Positions 9,165 through 20,034 of a DNA stretch of 64,000 nt are shown here, piece by piece; the first letter of the stretch is position 1, and the number at the start of each line of letters is the position of its first letter. The position numbers and the translations under genes are program-made. This DNA comes from Marinobacter halodurans (GTDB lineage Bacteria; Pseudomonadota; Gammaproteobacteria; Pseudomonadales; Oleiphilaceae), in the NCBI RefSeq assembly GCF_004327985.1, contig NZ_SJDL01000009.1, positions 1 through 64,000 of the forward strand, read 5' to 3'. The notes beneath the pieces were generated by a model, which was not told the origin of the DNA, ran no database searches, and saw only the letters and a list, made by a program, of their open reading frames with translations.

Positions 9165-10480
9165 GATGCCTCCCGGTCCTTGATACGGTACTCGGCCGAC
9201 CGGGCGTGTGCCGTCAGCCCTTCACCACGGGCCAGCACCGAGGCCACCTTGCCCATTTCGCTCGCGCCTTCCGCGGAAAAACCGATAATGGAAGAGCGTT
9301 TCTGGAAATCATAGACCCCCAGCGGCGACGAGAATCGGGCGGTGCCGGACGTCGGCAACACGTGGTTGGGTCCGGCGCAGTAGTCGCCCAGGGCCTCGGC
9401 CGTGTACCGCCCCATGAAGATGGCTCCGGCATGACGAATAGCAGGCAGCAACGCTTCCGGATCCGCCACGGACAGTTCCAGGTGTTCCGGCGCGATCCGG
9501 TTACTGACCTCGGCGGCCTGGGCCATGTCATCAACCTGGATCAGTGCCGCCCGGTCGGAGATGGACGTCGCGATGATTTCGGCGCGCTCCATGGTCGGCA
9601 GGAGCTTGCGGATACTGGCTTCGACCCGGTCGAGGAAGTCCGCATCCGGACTGATCAGGATCGATTGAGCCTGCTCATCGTGCTCGGCCTGGGAAAACAG
9701 ATCCATGGCGATCCAGTCCGGATCGGTCTGGCCGTCACAGATCACGAGAATTTCCGAGGGCCCGGCAATCATGTCGATACCCACGGTTCCGAACACTTCC
9801 CGCTTGGCGGTGGCAACGAAGATATTGCCGGGACCCACAATCTTGTCGACCCGGGGCACCGTCTCGGTGCCATAGGCCAGCGCCGCCACGGCCTGCGCTC
9901 CGCCTATGGTGAAGACACGATCCACACCGGCGACGCCGGCAGCGGCCAGGACCAGCTCATTGACCGTCCCGCCCGGGGTCGGCACGACCATTACGACCTC
10001 GCCGACGCCGGCCACCTTTGCCGGAACGGCGTTCATCAGCACGGATGACGGATAAGCCGCCTTGCCGCCGGGCACATAGAGTCCAGCCCGGTCCAGCGGA
10101 GTCACTTTCTGGCCCAGCACGGTGCCGTCCGCTTCTTCGTACTGCCAGGACGGTGCCTTCTGGCGCTCGTGATAATCGCGAATCCGGGCTGCGGCCGTCT
10201 CCAGGGCCTCGCGCTGCGCTGCGGGAATCGCCGCAACGGCCTGCGCCATACGCGCCCTGGAAATCTCCAGATCAGCCACGCTGGCCGCGGTCACACGGTC
10301 GAACCGCTCGGTCAACTCCAGCAGCGCGGCATCCCCGCGCGTACGTACCTCATGCAGGATATGACGGACCGACTCATTCACCTGGTGATCCACGCTGTCA
10401 TCCCACGCCAGCAGGCGGTCCAGGGAAACATCGAAATCCGCCGCGCTAGCGGACAGGCGTTTTACGGTAACCTCGGTCAT
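9161..10480 (-). CDS. hisD: Histidinol dehydrogenase
   Basis: A 439-residue zinc enzyme catalysing the last two steps of histidine synthesis (histidinol to histidine, NAD-linked). Signatures: [42 protein letters not shown] (zinc ligands) and APEHLEL (catalytic Glu-His). The ATG at 10480 is preceded by GAGAGGATG. It overlaps hisC by 4 bp and follows hisG by 59 bp, so hisG-hisD-hisC form one unit. Other his genes are not in the window. Confidence 0.96.
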   Translation of the reverse strand: MTEVTVKRLSASAADFDVSLDRLLAWDDSVDHQVNESVRHILHEVRTRGDAALLELTERFDRVTAASVADLEISRARMAQAVAAIPAAQREALETAAARIRDYHERQKAPSWQYEEADGTVLGQKVTPLDRAGLYVPGGKAAYPSSVLMNAVPAKVAGVGEVVMVVPTPGGTVNELVLAAAGVAGVDRVFTIGGAQAVAALAYGTETVPRVDKIVGPGNIFVATAKREVFGTVGIDMIAGPSEILVICDGQTDPDWIAMDLFSQAEHDEQAQSILISPDADFLDRVEASIRKLLPTMERAEIIATSISDRAALIQVDDMAQAAEVSNRIAPEHLELSVADPEALLPAIRHAGAIFMGRYTAEALGDYCAGPNHVLPTSGTARFSSPLGVYDFQKRSSIIGFSAEGASEMGKVASVLARGEGLTAHARSAEYRIKDREAS

Positions 10481-10539
10481 AACACATCCTCTCGGGACAC
10501 GGGCAAAGACTGGTTGGGTTTGCAGGGGCGCGGCGGTCG

Positions 10540-11184
10540 TCAGTCCTCTTGACGACGGGCCACCGCCTCGCCCAGCTTTTCAATGATCGGGTGCAGCGCC
10601 CGGTGTTTCATCTTCATCGACGCGCGATTGGCCACCAGGCGGGTGCTGATATGGGTGATCAGTTCACGGGGTTCGAGACCGTTGGCCTTGAGGGTGTTGC
10701 CCGTATCGACGATGTCCACGATCTCGTCCGCCAGATTGAGGATGGGCGCCAACTCCATCGCTCCGTAAAGCTTGATGATATCCGCCTGCCGGCCCTGCGA
10801 GGCGTAGTATTGCCGCGCCAGGTTGACAAACTTGGTCGCCACCCGCACACGCCCCTCGGGCGTAGCCTGCCCGACCGGTCCGGCCGTCATCAGCTTGCAG
10901 CGGGCAATGTTCAGGTCCAGCGGCTCGTAGAGGCCCGCACCCCCGTGCTCCATGAGCACATCCTTGCCGGTCACGCCGAGGTCGGCGCCGCCATACTGGA
11001 CGTAGGTGGGCACATCGGTGGCCCGGATGACCAGCAGGCGTACGGCCGGATCCGTGGTCGGAAACACCAGTTTACGGGAACGGTCGATGTCGTCGACCGG
11101 CTCGATCCCCGCTTCCGCCAGCAGCGGCAGGGTTTCCTTGAGGATCCGCCCCTTGGAGAGCGCGATGGTGATGCTGTCTGTCAT
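10540..11184 (-). CDS. hisG: ATP phosphoribosyltransferase, short form
   Basis: A 214-residue HisG, so the short (HisG_S) form lacking the C-terminal regulatory domain. It catalyses the first step of histidine synthesis from ATP and PRPP. Signatures: [15 protein letters not shown] at the N-terminus, [13 protein letters not shown] and [17 protein letters not shown] (PRPP loop). Short HisG works as a hetero-octamer with HisZ, an inactive HisRS paralogue that senses histidine; no hisZ is in this window, so it must be elsewhere. It lies 20 bp after murA in the same direction. Confidence 0.95.
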   Translation of the reverse strand: MTDSITIALSKGRILKETLPLLAEAGIEPVDDIDRSRKLVFPTTDPAVRLLVIRATDVPTYVQYGGADLGVTGKDVLMEHGGAGLYEPLDLNIARCKLMTAGPVGQATPEGRVRVATKFVNLARQYYASQGRQADIIKLYGAMELAPILNLADEIVDIVDTGNTLKANGLEPRELITHISTRLVANRASMKMKHRALHPIIEKLGEAVARRQED

Positions 11185-11204
11185 AGTCTGTCCAAATTAC
11201 GGGA

Positions 11205-12539
<1,335 letters not shown>

Positions 12540-12782
12540 TCAGCCCTGACGGGCCTGCCATTGGGCCGGGGTGAATGCCTTGATGGTCAGGGCGTGAATG
12601 GTCCCTTCGGACAGCTGCTGGTTGAGCGCAGCGTAGATCAGCTGCTGCTTCTTGACCGGCGACATCCCCTCGAATCGATCGCCAATGGCGACGACCAGGT
12701 AATGGTTTCCGTCGTTCTGGACCTGGATTTCACAGTCGGGCAGCTCTTTGCGAACCAGCTCTGCCACGTCCTCCGCCTGCAT
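12540..12782 (-). CDS. ibaG: BolA family protein IbaG
   Basis: An 80-residue BolA-type protein. Signatures: the family helix-turn region with VVAIGDRFEGMSPVKKQQ, and GTIHALTIKAFTPAQW near the C-terminus. IbaG (YrbA) pairs with monothiol glutaredoxins in Fe-S handling and acid-stress response. It sits between murA and the mla operon, the conserved place for this gene. There is a 191-bp gap to mlaB with a strong hairpin at 12841-12868 but no T-tract. Confidence 0.92.
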   Translation of the reverse strand: MQAEDVAELVRKELPDCEIQVQNDGNHYLVVAIGDRFEGMSPVKKQQLIYAALNQQLSEGTIHALTIKAFTPAQWQARQG

Positions 12783-12840
12783 GTGCGTACCTCAATCAGT
12801 TTTGGGGAGTGAGAGTCGCCTGACGACTCCAATCAGTAGC

Positions 12841-12868
12841 CGCTCGCCGGACGGTTTGCCGGCGAGCG
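12841..12868. other. Strong hairpin between mlaB and ibaG
   Basis: A perfect 10-bp stem CGCTCGCCGG/CCGGCGAGCG with an eight-base loop. Neither strand has a T-tract after it, so it is not a classic terminator. It could protect or process the 3' end of the mla transcript. Confidence 0.5.
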
Positions 12869-12973
12869 CTTGAAATTCAGAAGCGGAATTGTATCGAATT
12901 CCGGCGGAAGGCTAAACAACGGATGGATGAAAGCTGTCAATAGCCGTCATCAGGACGACCTTTCCCGACCGGA

Positions 12974-13297
12974 TCAGCCGGTCAGTCCCAGGTAATCGGC
13001 AACATTCCCCATTCTGGCCAGCTCGACCAGGCGATCACTGACACCGGCGAAGCCCAGTGCGACACCCTGCTGGTCGGCCTTGCGCTTCCAGCAGAGCATC
13101 AGCGAAACCAGCACACTGCTGGCCCGATCGATGCCCGCCAGGTCAATGCTGCATTCGCCACCACCCTGCTCGGCCAGAAAGGCCTCGCCCTGTTTGCGCA
13201 ACGCCAGCACGTCCCGATCCAGTTGCGCCGAAGTCAACTGAAAGATGGACCCGGAGACGGCGTCTCCGGCCATGTTCACAGATTGCACGGAGGTCAC
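12974..13297 (-). CDS. mlaB: Mla system STAS-domain protein MlaB
   Basis: A 107-residue STAS-domain protein, cytoplasmic regulator of the MlaFEDB ABC complex that moves phospholipids between the outer and inner membranes. The STAS core is seen as CSIDLAGIDRASSVLVSLML, including the conserved D-x-x-S/T-S region. The start is GTG at 13297, overlapping the mlaC stop as GTGA. Last gene of the mlaFEDCB operon. Confidence 0.88.
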   Translation of the reverse strand: MTSVQSVNMAGDAVSGSIFQLTSAQLDRDVLALRKQGEAFLAEQGGGECSIDLAGIDRASSVLVSLMLCWKRKADQQGVALGFAGVSDRLVELARMGNVADYLGLTG

Positions 13298-13947
13298 GAC
13301 TGGTCCACCTTCTTGTCGAGGTCCAGCTCCTTGACCGCATCCGTCCAGCCGTCGATAACCGCCTGTACGTTGTTGCGATTCTCTTCCATTTCCTGGGCGA
13401 AACGGTCGCGGAACGCCAGGCCGATGTTCACCCCTTCGACAATGACGTTCTCCATCATCCAGCGGTCGTTGTCGTTGCGGTACATCGAATAGACAACCGG
13501 GTAGCGGTTACCGGAAGCCGTGGTCACCTGCAGTTCCACGGACGCCCGATCATCGTGGTTCGGATTGATGGTGGCGTCACCCACGCTGATGGTGAAGTTG
13601 TCGGCCTCGACCAGGGCCTTGGCATAACTGTCGAACAGGCTTCGCTTGAACTTTTCCACGAACGCATCCCGCTGCTCCGGTGACGCCTGGCGCGCGTAAC
13701 GCCCCATCACCCGCGCGGCGATGCGGCGAAAATCGACAAAGTTCGCCAGCGCGGCTTCCATCTGCTCGTAGAACGCCTCGCGGTCCGTATTATAGAGCCC
13801 CCGCTTTTCGTTGAGCTCCTGGACCAGTGCCTGCGTGTTGTCATCCACATACTGGCGTAGCGAGTCGCTGCCTGCCGATGCCGGCATGGCCGCGACCACC
13901 AGCAACATGGCCCAAAGACTGCCCCAGACCTGTCGGACTGCTTTCAT
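13294..13947 (-). CDS. mlaC: Periplasmic phospholipid-binding protein MlaC
   Basis: A 217-residue exported protein (signal peptide about 1-25, cleavage after PASA) of the MlaC/Ttg2D family, which ferries phospholipid between the MlaA-porin complex and MlaFEDB. Family segments include RFVDFRRIAARVMGRYARQA-type sequence near residue 70 and the C-terminal VEGVNIGLAFRDRFAQEM. It lies 27 bp after mlaD and is coupled to mlaB by a 4-bp overlap. Confidence 0.94.
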   Translation of the reverse strand: MKAVRQVWGSLWAMLLVVAAMPASAGSDSLRQYVDDNTQALVQELNEKRGLYNTDREAFYEQMEAALANFVDFRRIAARVMGRYARQASPEQRDAFVEKFKRSLFDSYAKALVEADNFTISVGDATINPNHDDRASVELQVTTASGNRYPVVYSMYRNDNDRWMMENVIVEGVNIGLAFRDRFAQEMEENRNNVQAVIDGWTDAVKELDLDKKVDQS

Positions 13948-13974
13948 AACCCGGCTCCTGACTGATTTGGCCTC

Positions 13975-14424
13975 TTATTTCCCTGAGGCGAAGTTACTGA
14001 TTAAACGTTCGATATTGAGCGCCGACTGGGTGCCGTAGAAGGTGTCGCCGTCTTTCATATACTCCTGGTCGGCGCCCACGGATACATCCACGTACTTTTC
14101 ACCCAGCAGACCGGCGGTACGGATGATGGCCGAGCTGTCGGTCGGGATGATTTCCGCCGACTTGTTGATCTCCATTTCCACGCGCGCCTGGTAGGTTTTC
14201 GGATCGAGCGTGATCGCCGTCACCCGGCCAATCGTGACCCCGGCCATCGAGACCTGGCCCCGCACCGACAAGCCGCCAACATCGTTGAAGTTGGCGTAGA
14301 CCTTGTAGGTCGGCTCCGCTGCCTGTGGCGTAAGGCCGCTGACCTGCAGCGCCAGGAAAAGCAGGGCACCACACCCGGCAAGCACAAACGCACCCACCAC
14401 TATCTCCATTGTTCTCTGACGCAT
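13975..14424 (-). CDS. mlaD: MCE-domain protein MlaD
   Basis: A 149-residue inner-membrane protein: one N-terminal transmembrane helix (about 6-28), then a single MCE domain (about 38-117) with YKVYANFNDVGGLSVRGQV and ITLDPKTYQARVEM. It forms the periplasmic hexameric ring on MlaFEDB. The start overlaps the mlaE stop by one base (TGATG). Confidence 0.95.
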   Translation of the reverse strand: MRQRTMEIVVGAFVLAGCGALLFLALQVSGLTPQAAEPTYKVYANFNDVGGLSVRGQVSMAGVTIGRVTAITLDPKTYQARVEMEINKSAEIIPTDSSAIIRTAGLLGEKYVDVSVGADQEYMKDGDTFYGTQSALNIERLISNFASGK

Positions 14425-15206
14425 CAGATATCTCCGAACATCACCGCAGTGAGAATAAAATCAAGACCCAATACCGCCAACGACGAGTAGACCACCGTCT
14501 TGGTCGTCGCCGAACTGATCCCCTCGGACGTTGGCACGCTGTCATAGCCCTGGTAAACCGCAATCCAGGTGCAGACAAAACCGAATGCGATACTCTTGAT
14601 AATGCCGTTGAGGACGTCTTCCCCGAAATCAACCGACGCCTGCATATTGGCCCAGTAGGAGCCCTCGAACACGCCCAGCCAGTCGACACCCACCAGCATG
14701 CCGCCCCAGATGCCGACCACCGAGAAGATCATTGCCAGCAGCGGCATGGTAATGAACCCGGCCCAGAATCGCGGGGCGATGACCCGGCGCAGCGGATCCA
14801 CCCCCATCATCTCCATGCTGGACAGTTGTTCGGTAGCCTTCATCAGTCCGATCTCCGCCGTCAGGGCGGAACCGGCCCGACCGGCAAACAGCAGGGCGGT
14901 GACGACCGGCCCCAACTCGCGCACCAGGGTCAGGGCCACCATCTGGCCAATCGCCTGCTCCGAGCCGTAGTCGGTCAGGATGTTGTACCCCTGCAGCCCC
15001 AGCACCATCCCGATAAACAGCCCGGACACGACGATAATGGCCAACGACAGCACGCCGACCGCGTAGATCTGCTTGACCAGCAGGGGCAGACCGGTTGCCG
15101 GCCGCGGCACGGCGACCAGGCTGCGCAGGAGGAATTCGCTGGAACGGCCCAGGGAGGCCAGGATATCAAAGGTGCCGCGCCCGATAGTCGCGAGACGATC
15201 CATCAT
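14424..15206 (-). CDS. mlaE: Mla ABC transporter permease MlaE
   Basis: A 260-residue MlaE/YrbE permease with about five to six hydrophobic helices. Signature segments: [18 protein letters not shown] and [20 protein letters not shown], plus [14 protein letters not shown]. Two ATGs at the start (15206 and 15203); the first overlaps the mlaF stop as ATGA and is chosen for coupling. Confidence 0.95.
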   Translation of the reverse strand: MMDRLATIGRGTFDILASLGRSSEFLLRSLVAVPRPATGLPLLVKQIYAVGVLSLAIIVVSGLFIGMVLGLQGYNILTDYGSEQAIGQMVALTLVRELGPVVTALLFAGRAGSALTAEIGLMKATEQLSSMEMMGVDPLRRVIAPRFWAGFITMPLLAMIFSVVGIWGGMLVGVDWLGVFEGSYWANMQASVDFGEDVLNGIIKSIAFGFVCTWIAVYQGYDSVPTSEGISSATTKTVVYSSLAVLGLDFILTAVMFGDI

Positions 15207-16015
15207 CGTTGTGCCCCATCGGCCAGATCTTCGGCGATCGGCTCCGCCGGATAGTGAAAGGGAACCGGGCCGTCCGGCTTACCCTGCAGGAACTGCTGCA
15301 CGCGCTCGGATGGATTGCCCTGCAGCTCCTCCGGCGTACCCGCGCCGATCACCTGCCCGTTGGAGACGATGCAGGCATAGTCGCAGATACTCAGCGACTC
15401 GGGCACATCATGCGACACCAGCACACTGGTCAGCCCCATCGAGCGGTTGAGCTTGCTGATCATCTCGACCAGTACGCCCTTGGCAATCGGATCCTGCCCG
15501 GTGAAGGGCTCGTCGTACATGATCAGCTCGGGATCCAGGGCAATGCTGCGGGCCAGGGCGACACGCCGGGTCATCCCGCCGGACAGCTCCGAGGGCATCA
15601 GATCCCGCGCACCGCGCAGGCCGACCGCTTCCAGCTTCATCAGCACAATATCGCGAATCATGTCTTCCGGAAGCTTGGTGTGGACCCGCAGCGGAAATGC
15701 CACATTCTCGTAGGCACTGATGTCGGAGAACAGCGCGCCACTCTGGAAAAGCATACCCATTCGCTTGCGCAGATCGTATAGCGCCGAGCGCCGCAACTCG
15801 TGCACGCAGATACCGTCCACGGTGATGCGACCGCTCTCCGGCCGTAACTGGCCACCAATCAGCTTGAGCAGCGTTGTCTTACCCGTCCCGCTCGGCCCCA
15901 TGATGGCCGTTACCTTTCCGCGCGGAATCTTCAGCGACAGACCATCGAAGATACGTCGCTCGCCCCGCAGAAAGACGAGATCCTGGATATCGATAAAAGC
16001 GGACTCTGATGTCAT
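15203..16015 (-). CDS. mlaF: Mla ABC transporter ATPase MlaF
   Basis: A 270-residue ABC ATPase. Walker A is GPSGTGKTT, the signature is [15 protein letters not shown], Walker B is LIMYDEPF followed by TGQDP. An in-frame extension to 16075 exists, but the ATG at 16015 ([13 protein letters not shown]) has a good AGGAAAGG ribosome site and matches the E. coli MlaF length (269), so it is used. First gene of the mla operon, transcribed away from yrbG. Confidence 0.94.
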   Translation of the reverse strand: MTSESAFIDIQDLVFLRGERRIFDGLSLKIPRGKVTAIMGPSGTGKTTLLKLIGGQLRPESGRITVDGICVHELRRSALYDLRKRMGMLFQSGALFSDISAYENVAFPLRVHTKLPEDMIRDIVLMKLEAVGLRGARDLMPSELSGGMTRRVALARSIALDPELIMYDEPFTGQDPIAKGVLVEMISKLNRSMGLTSVLVSHDVPESLSICDYACIVSNGQVIGAGTPEELQGNPSERVQQFLQGKPDGPVPFHYPAEPIAEDLADGAQR

Positions 16016-16382
16016 CGAGACCTTTCCTGTTGGGGGCACCCTGACCACCGTAGCGGCCGAATGCCGCTCCGGCACGTCACCAGGTGGCGAAACGGGCCAT
16101 CATCCCTGCCTGCCGGGCATTGTTCCAGATATTCCCATCACGCACATTAATACGTCGTTAAATCCGCGCCATACCGACAGCAACCTGACATCACTCCGGA
16201 CACAGCCAATCACGGAGGGCGCTACATTATGACAACTTGGCGGCAAGCTCAAATGCAGACCACAACCATGCCGCGGCGCATTGATTGCCGACCGTCCGTT
16301 GACAGGCCGCATTCCCGGTTGCGACCGGCTGGCAAGTCCATCACAATTTCCCGCCTTGTTCACCGATCCTTGGAAAGACTGT
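16016..16382. other. 367-bp divergent promoter region between mlaF and yrbG
   Basis: No gene. It separates the minus-strand mla operon from the plus-strand yrbG-kds-lpt run, so both envelope pathways start here. The best promoter element faces left (16226-16252). On the plus strand a perfect TTGACA at 16299-16304 has no good -10 partner. Confidence 0.6.
16226..16252 (-). promoter_or_regulatory. Candidate sigma70 promoter of the mla operon
   Basis: Minus strand: TTGAGC (16252-16247), a 15-bp spacer, CATAAT (16231-16226). The -10 matches 5 of 6; the spacer is short. It would give a leader of about 205 nt before mlaF. Confidence 0.4.
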
Positions 16383-17345
16383 ATGTCCCTGCTTCCCTAC
16401 ATCGGCGCCATCATCGCCGGCCTAGTTCTCCTGATCTGGAGTGCCGACCGCTTTGTGGAAGGCGCCGTGGCCATGGCCCGAAGCTTCGGCATGTCACCCA
16501 TGATGATCGGCCTGACCATCGTGGCGTTCGGTACATCGGCGCCGGAGATGCTGGTCTCCGCCACCGCCGCGCTGACCGACGCTCCCGCCCTGGCGGTGGG
16601 TAATGCCCTGGGCTCGAATATCGCCAACATCGGCCTGGTTCTCGGCATCACCACGCTGGTCGCGCCGATTCCTCTCAAGCGCACCGTACTGTTCCGGGAG
16701 TTCCCGGTGCTGCTGGGCGTTACCATCCTGGTCTTCCCGCTGCTGCTCGATGGCGAGTTATCACCGACCGACGGCATCATCTTCCTGGCCCTGCTGGCCC
16801 TGTCACTGTACCTGATGAGCCGCGGCAGCAAGCCGGAAGACGCACCGGAATTCCTGGAGGAACTGGAGGAGATGCCGGTGATGACCACCCGGAAGGCAAC
16901 GCTCTGGTTCATCGTGGGTCTCGCCGCGCTGATTCTCAGCTCGCGCATCCTGGTCTGGGGCGCAACCGAACTGGCCCTGTCACTCGGCGTCAGCGAACTG
17001 ATCATCGGGTTGACGATCGTTGCGATCGGCACCAGCCTGCCGGAACTGGCCGCCTCGGTCGCCAGCGCCCTCAAGGGCCACCACGACGTTGCACTGGGCA
17101 ACATCGTCGGCTCCAACCTGTTCAACCTGCTGGCCGTACTGGCCATGCCGGCCCTGCTCAATCCGCTGGCCATCGACAGCGATGTCCTCTACCGGGACTA
17201 CGGCACCATGACCGCCTTCACTTTCCTGCTGGCCGCATTCGCCTATGGCATGCAGAAAAAGGGAAAACTGGCGCGCTTTGAAGGTGGTATACTGCTGGCC
17301 GGATACATTGCATACACCGTCGTGCTCTACCACGCAGCACGTTAA
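16383..17345 (+). CDS. yrbG: YrbG-type calcium/sodium antiporter
   Basis: A 320-residue CaCA-superfamily antiporter with about ten membrane helices. It shows the two alpha-repeats of the family: GLTIVAFGTSAPEMLVSATA with the GNALGSNIANIG follow-up, and GLTIVAIGTSLPELAASVAS with GNIVGSNLFNLLAV. An upstream in-frame start at 16281 is possible, but the ATG at 16383 directly precedes the first helix and has GGAAAG upstream. yrbG before kdsD is the conserved order. The ion carried by this member is inferred from the family. Confidence 0.93.
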   Translation: MSLLPYIGAIIAGLVLLIWSADRFVEGAVAMARSFGMSPMMIGLTIVAFGTSAPEMLVSATAALTDAPALAVGNALGSNIANIGLVLGITTLVAPIPLKRTVLFREFPVLLGVTILVFPLLLDGELSPTDGIIFLALLALSLYLMSRGSKPEDAPEFLEELEEMPVMTTRKATLWFIVGLAALILSSRILVWGATELALSLGVSELIIGLTIVAIGTSLPELAASVASALKGHHDVALGNIVGSNLFNLLAVLAMPALLNPLAIDSDVLYRDYGTMTAFTFLLAAFAYGMQKKGKLARFEGGILLAGYIAYTVVLYHAAR

Positions 17346-17359
17346 GGATCTCCCGGCCC

Positions 17360-18328
17360 ATGAGAAGTTCCTTCATCGAATCGGCACGTCAGGCCATCGC
17401 CATCGAGCGCGAAGCCATCGACGCCCTGACCGATCGCATCGACCACACCTTCGAGACAGCCTGTGACCTGATCATGCAGTGCAGCGGCCGAGTGGTGGTC
17501 ACCGGGATGGGCAAGTCCGGCCACATCGGCAAGAAGATTGCCGCCACCCTGGCCAGCACCGGCACCCCGTCGTTTTTCGTCCACCCGGGCGAAGCCAGCC
17601 ACGGCGACCTGGGCATGATCACCGGCGACGATGTGGTCCTGGCCATTTCCAACTCCGGGCAGACCGGCGAGGTCCTGACCATCCTGCCGCTTATCAAGCG
17701 GATGGGCGCGCCCCTGATCAGCATGACCGGCGACCCGGACTCCGTGCTGGCCCGGGAAGCCGAGGCCAACCTGGACGTCAGCGTGCCCCGCGAAGCCTGC
17801 CCACTCGGCCTGGCCCCCACCAGCAGTACCACGGCCACACTCGTTATGGGCGACGCCCTGGCCGTGGCCCTGCTGGAGGCGCGCGGCTTCAGCGCCGAAG
17901 ATTTCGCGTTCTCGCACCCCGGCGGCAGCCTGGGGCGACGCCTGCTCCTGCGCGTCTCCGACATCATGCACACGGGCGAGCGGGTACCCCGCGTGTCGCC
18001 GACAACCCTGCTCAGCGAAGCGCTCCTGGAGATTTCCGGCAAGGGGCTGGGCATGACCACCGTGGTGGACGACCAGGGGCTGATGGTGGGCGTTTTCACC
18101 GACGGCGACCTGCGCCGTACGCTGGACCGGAACCTGGACGTCCATGTCACACCGATTCAGGACGTCATGACCATCGGCGGCAAGCGCATCTATGAGGATC
18201 AGCTTGCTGCAGAAGCCCTGAAAATCATGGACGAGGTCAAGATTACCGCCCTGCCGGTGATTGATCGACACAATAACCTGGTTGGCGCCATCAACATGCA
18301 CGACCTGCTACGCGCCGGCGTACTCTGA
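17360..18328 (+). CDS. kdsD: Arabinose-5-phosphate isomerase KdsD
   Basis: A 322-residue enzyme converting ribulose-5-phosphate to arabinose-5-phosphate, the first step of Kdo synthesis for LPS. The SIS domain (about 35-165) shows VVVTGMGKSGHIGKKIAATL, HPGEASHGDLGM and ISNSGQTGE. Two CBS domains follow (about 205-322, VSDIMHTGERVP, IQDVMTIGGKRI). It starts 14 bp after yrbG. The length agrees with E. coli KdsD (328). Confidence 0.96.
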   Translation: MRSSFIESARQAIAIEREAIDALTDRIDHTFETACDLIMQCSGRVVVTGMGKSGHIGKKIAATLASTGTPSFFVHPGEASHGDLGMITGDDVVLAISNSGQTGEVLTILPLIKRMGAPLISMTGDPDSVLAREAEANLDVSVPREACPLGLAPTSSTTATLVMGDALAVALLEARGFSAEDFAFSHPGGSLGRRLLLRVSDIMHTGERVPRVSPTTLLSEALLEISGKGLGMTTVVDDQGLMVGVFTDGDLRRTLDRNLDVHVTPIQDVMTIGGKRIYEDQLAAEALKIMDEVKITALPVIDRHNNLVGAINMHDLLRAGVL

Positions 18329-18363
18329 CCCGTTAACCCTGAAGCGATGCATAGGATCACTGC

Positions 18364-18912
18364 ATGGAACGTCCGTTGCCCGATGACCTGATCAGCAAAG
18401 CAGCCGGCATTCGCCTGCTGGCCCTCGACGTGGACGGCGTGCTTACCGACGGCCGCCTGTATTTCACCGCCCAGGGTGACGAGATGAAGGCCTTCAACAT
18501 CCTCGATGGGCACGGCATCAAACAGCTTCAACGCGCCGGCGTCGACATCGCCATCATCACGGGACGCAACTCGCCCCTGACCGCAAGGCGGGCCCGCGAC
18601 CTGGGCATCAAGCACCTGCAACAGGGCCGCGAAGACAAGGAGGCCGCCCTGCGCGAACTCCTGCAGACCCTCGACCTGCCCGCAGAACAGGCGGCCTACA
18701 TGGGCGACGACCTGCCGGACCTGGGCGCCATCATGCTCGCCGGCCTGGGGCTGTCCGTCCCCAACGGCCACTGGTACATCCGCGAGCAGGCCGACTACAC
18801 CACCGAGGCCGCCGGCGGTGAAGGCGCGGTCCGGGAAATCTGCGACTTGATCCTGCAGGCCCAGAACAAGCTGGCCGACCTGCACCTGACCTATCACGCA
18901 CGGGGCGCCTGA
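18364..18912 (+). CDS. kdsC: 3-deoxy-D-manno-octulosonate 8-phosphate phosphatase
   Basis: A 182-residue HAD-family phosphatase making Kdo from Kdo-8-phosphate. The catalytic motif I is LALDVDGVLTDG, motif II IITGRNS, and the motif III/IV region is AAYMGDDLPDLGAIM. No cap domain, as usual for tetrameric KdsC. Its TGA overlaps the lptC ATG by one base. Confidence 0.96.
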   Translation: MERPLPDDLISKAAGIRLLALDVDGVLTDGRLYFTAQGDEMKAFNILDGHGIKQLQRAGVDIAIITGRNSPLTARRARDLGIKHLQQGREDKEAALRELLQTLDLPAEQAAYMGDDLPDLGAIMLAGLGLSVPNGHWYIREQADYTTEAAGGEGAVREICDLILQAQNKLADLHLTYHARGA

Positions 18913-19505
18913 TGCTGCTGGGCCGCCTGAACCACCCACGCCTGAGGTTCCTGGCACTGGTGATCGTGTCGGCGGTGCTGCTGGGCCTGTTGTGGCGCAG
19001 CGACGACCAGGGCGGCCCCTCCATCGGACAGGAACTGCGCGGCCCGGACGAGCCGGACAGCTTCGTGGTCAACGGCGAGTACCGTTCTTTCGACGAGCAG
19101 GGCAATCTGGCCACCGTTATCAGCAGCCCCCGTATCGAACAGTTCGATGCGCAGAACCGGGCCCACATGCAGGAGCCCCGCGCCACCATGATCGATACCG
19201 ATTCCGGCCAGCCCTGGCACATGCGCGCCGATGAGGGAAACTACCGCACCAAGCGTGACGTCATTGACCTGTCGGGTAACGTGGTGATCAGCCGCGTGCT
19301 GGCCTCCGGCGCCGAAGGCAGCCTGGAAACCACGCATCTGACACTGGATAAGCAAAAGCGCATTGTGCACACTGACGCCCCGGTCGTACTCCGGGATCCG
19401 CACGGAACCACCCGGGCCACCGGCATGAAAGCCTGGATCGACAAACGGATCGTGCAACTCCAATCACAGGTGGAAGGACAGTATGAATTGTCATCTTCGC
19501 AATAA
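18912..19505 (+). CDS. lptC: LPS export protein LptC
   Basis: A 197-residue bitopic protein: N-terminal membrane helix (about 14-34), then a periplasmic beta-jellyroll (DUF1239/LptC) with the segments GNLATVISSPRIEQFD and LSGNVVISRVLA. It links LptB2FG to LptA in the LPS bridge. It overlaps kdsC by one base and lptA by 23 bp. Confidence 0.93.
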   Translation: MLLGRLNHPRLRFLALVIVSAVLLGLLWRSDDQGGPSIGQELRGPDEPDSFVVNGEYRSFDEQGNLATVISSPRIEQFDAQNRAHMQEPRATMIDTDSGQPWHMRADEGNYRTKRDVIDLSGNVVISRVLASGAEGSLETTHLTLDKQKRIVHTDAPVVLRDPHGTTRATGMKAWIDKRIVQLQSQVEGQYELSSSQ

Positions 19506-20034
19506 GCCCCGCCTATTGCGACGCATCGCAGGCGCGGCCCTGCTGGTGCTGGCAGCCAACGCCCAGGCTTTCGACCTCAACTCCGACAGACCCATCAAGG
19601 TCAGCGCCGACCAGGCAAGGCTGGACGATGCCAAAGGCACCGCGATCTACACCGGCGACGTGGTCGTCCGCCAGGACGGCACCGAACTGACCGCCGACAA
19701 GGTTGTGCTGTACCGGGAAAACGGCGTCCTGAACCGCATCGAGGCCTATGGCAAGCCCGCCCATTACGTACAACCGCAAACCGCGGATACGGCCAAGACC
19801 GATGCCGAAGCCATGACCATCATCTATGCCGCCGGCGATAACCGGATCACCTTCATCGACAAGGCCGTGATCCACCAGGCAGGCAATATCTTCAAGGGCG
19901 AGGAAATCAACTACGACACCGCCACCCGCGTCGTTACCGCCAGCGGCAGCCGCGACGGCAGCAACCAGGACGGCCGGGTCGAGATGGTGATCCAGCCCCG
20001 GCAGAAAGCCAGCAGCGGGGAGACGGGTGACTGA
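19483..20034 (+). CDS. lptA: LPS-bridge protein LptA (LptH)
   Basis: A 183-residue exported protein with signal peptide cleaved after ANAQA (about 29), then the OstA/LptA jellyroll ([34 protein letters not shown]). It forms the periplasmic filament carrying LPS to LptDE. The start lies inside lptC (23-bp overlap) with GGAAGGACAG upstream, so it is translated from the same message. Pseudomonas calls this gene lptH. Confidence 0.94.
   Translation: MNCHLRNKPRLLRRIAGAALLVLAANAQAFDLNSDRPIKVSADQARLDDAKGTAIYTGDVVVRQDGTELTADKVVLYRENGVLNRIEAYGKPAHYVQPQTADTAKTDAEAMTIIYAAGDNRITFIDKAVIHQAGNIFKGEEINYDTATRVVTASGSRDGSNQDGRVEMVIQPRQKASSGETGD

Noticed and set aside
16229-16603. 124-codon frame before and into yrbG
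   Set aside because: Overlaps most of the start of yrbG in another frame and lacks a ribosome site.
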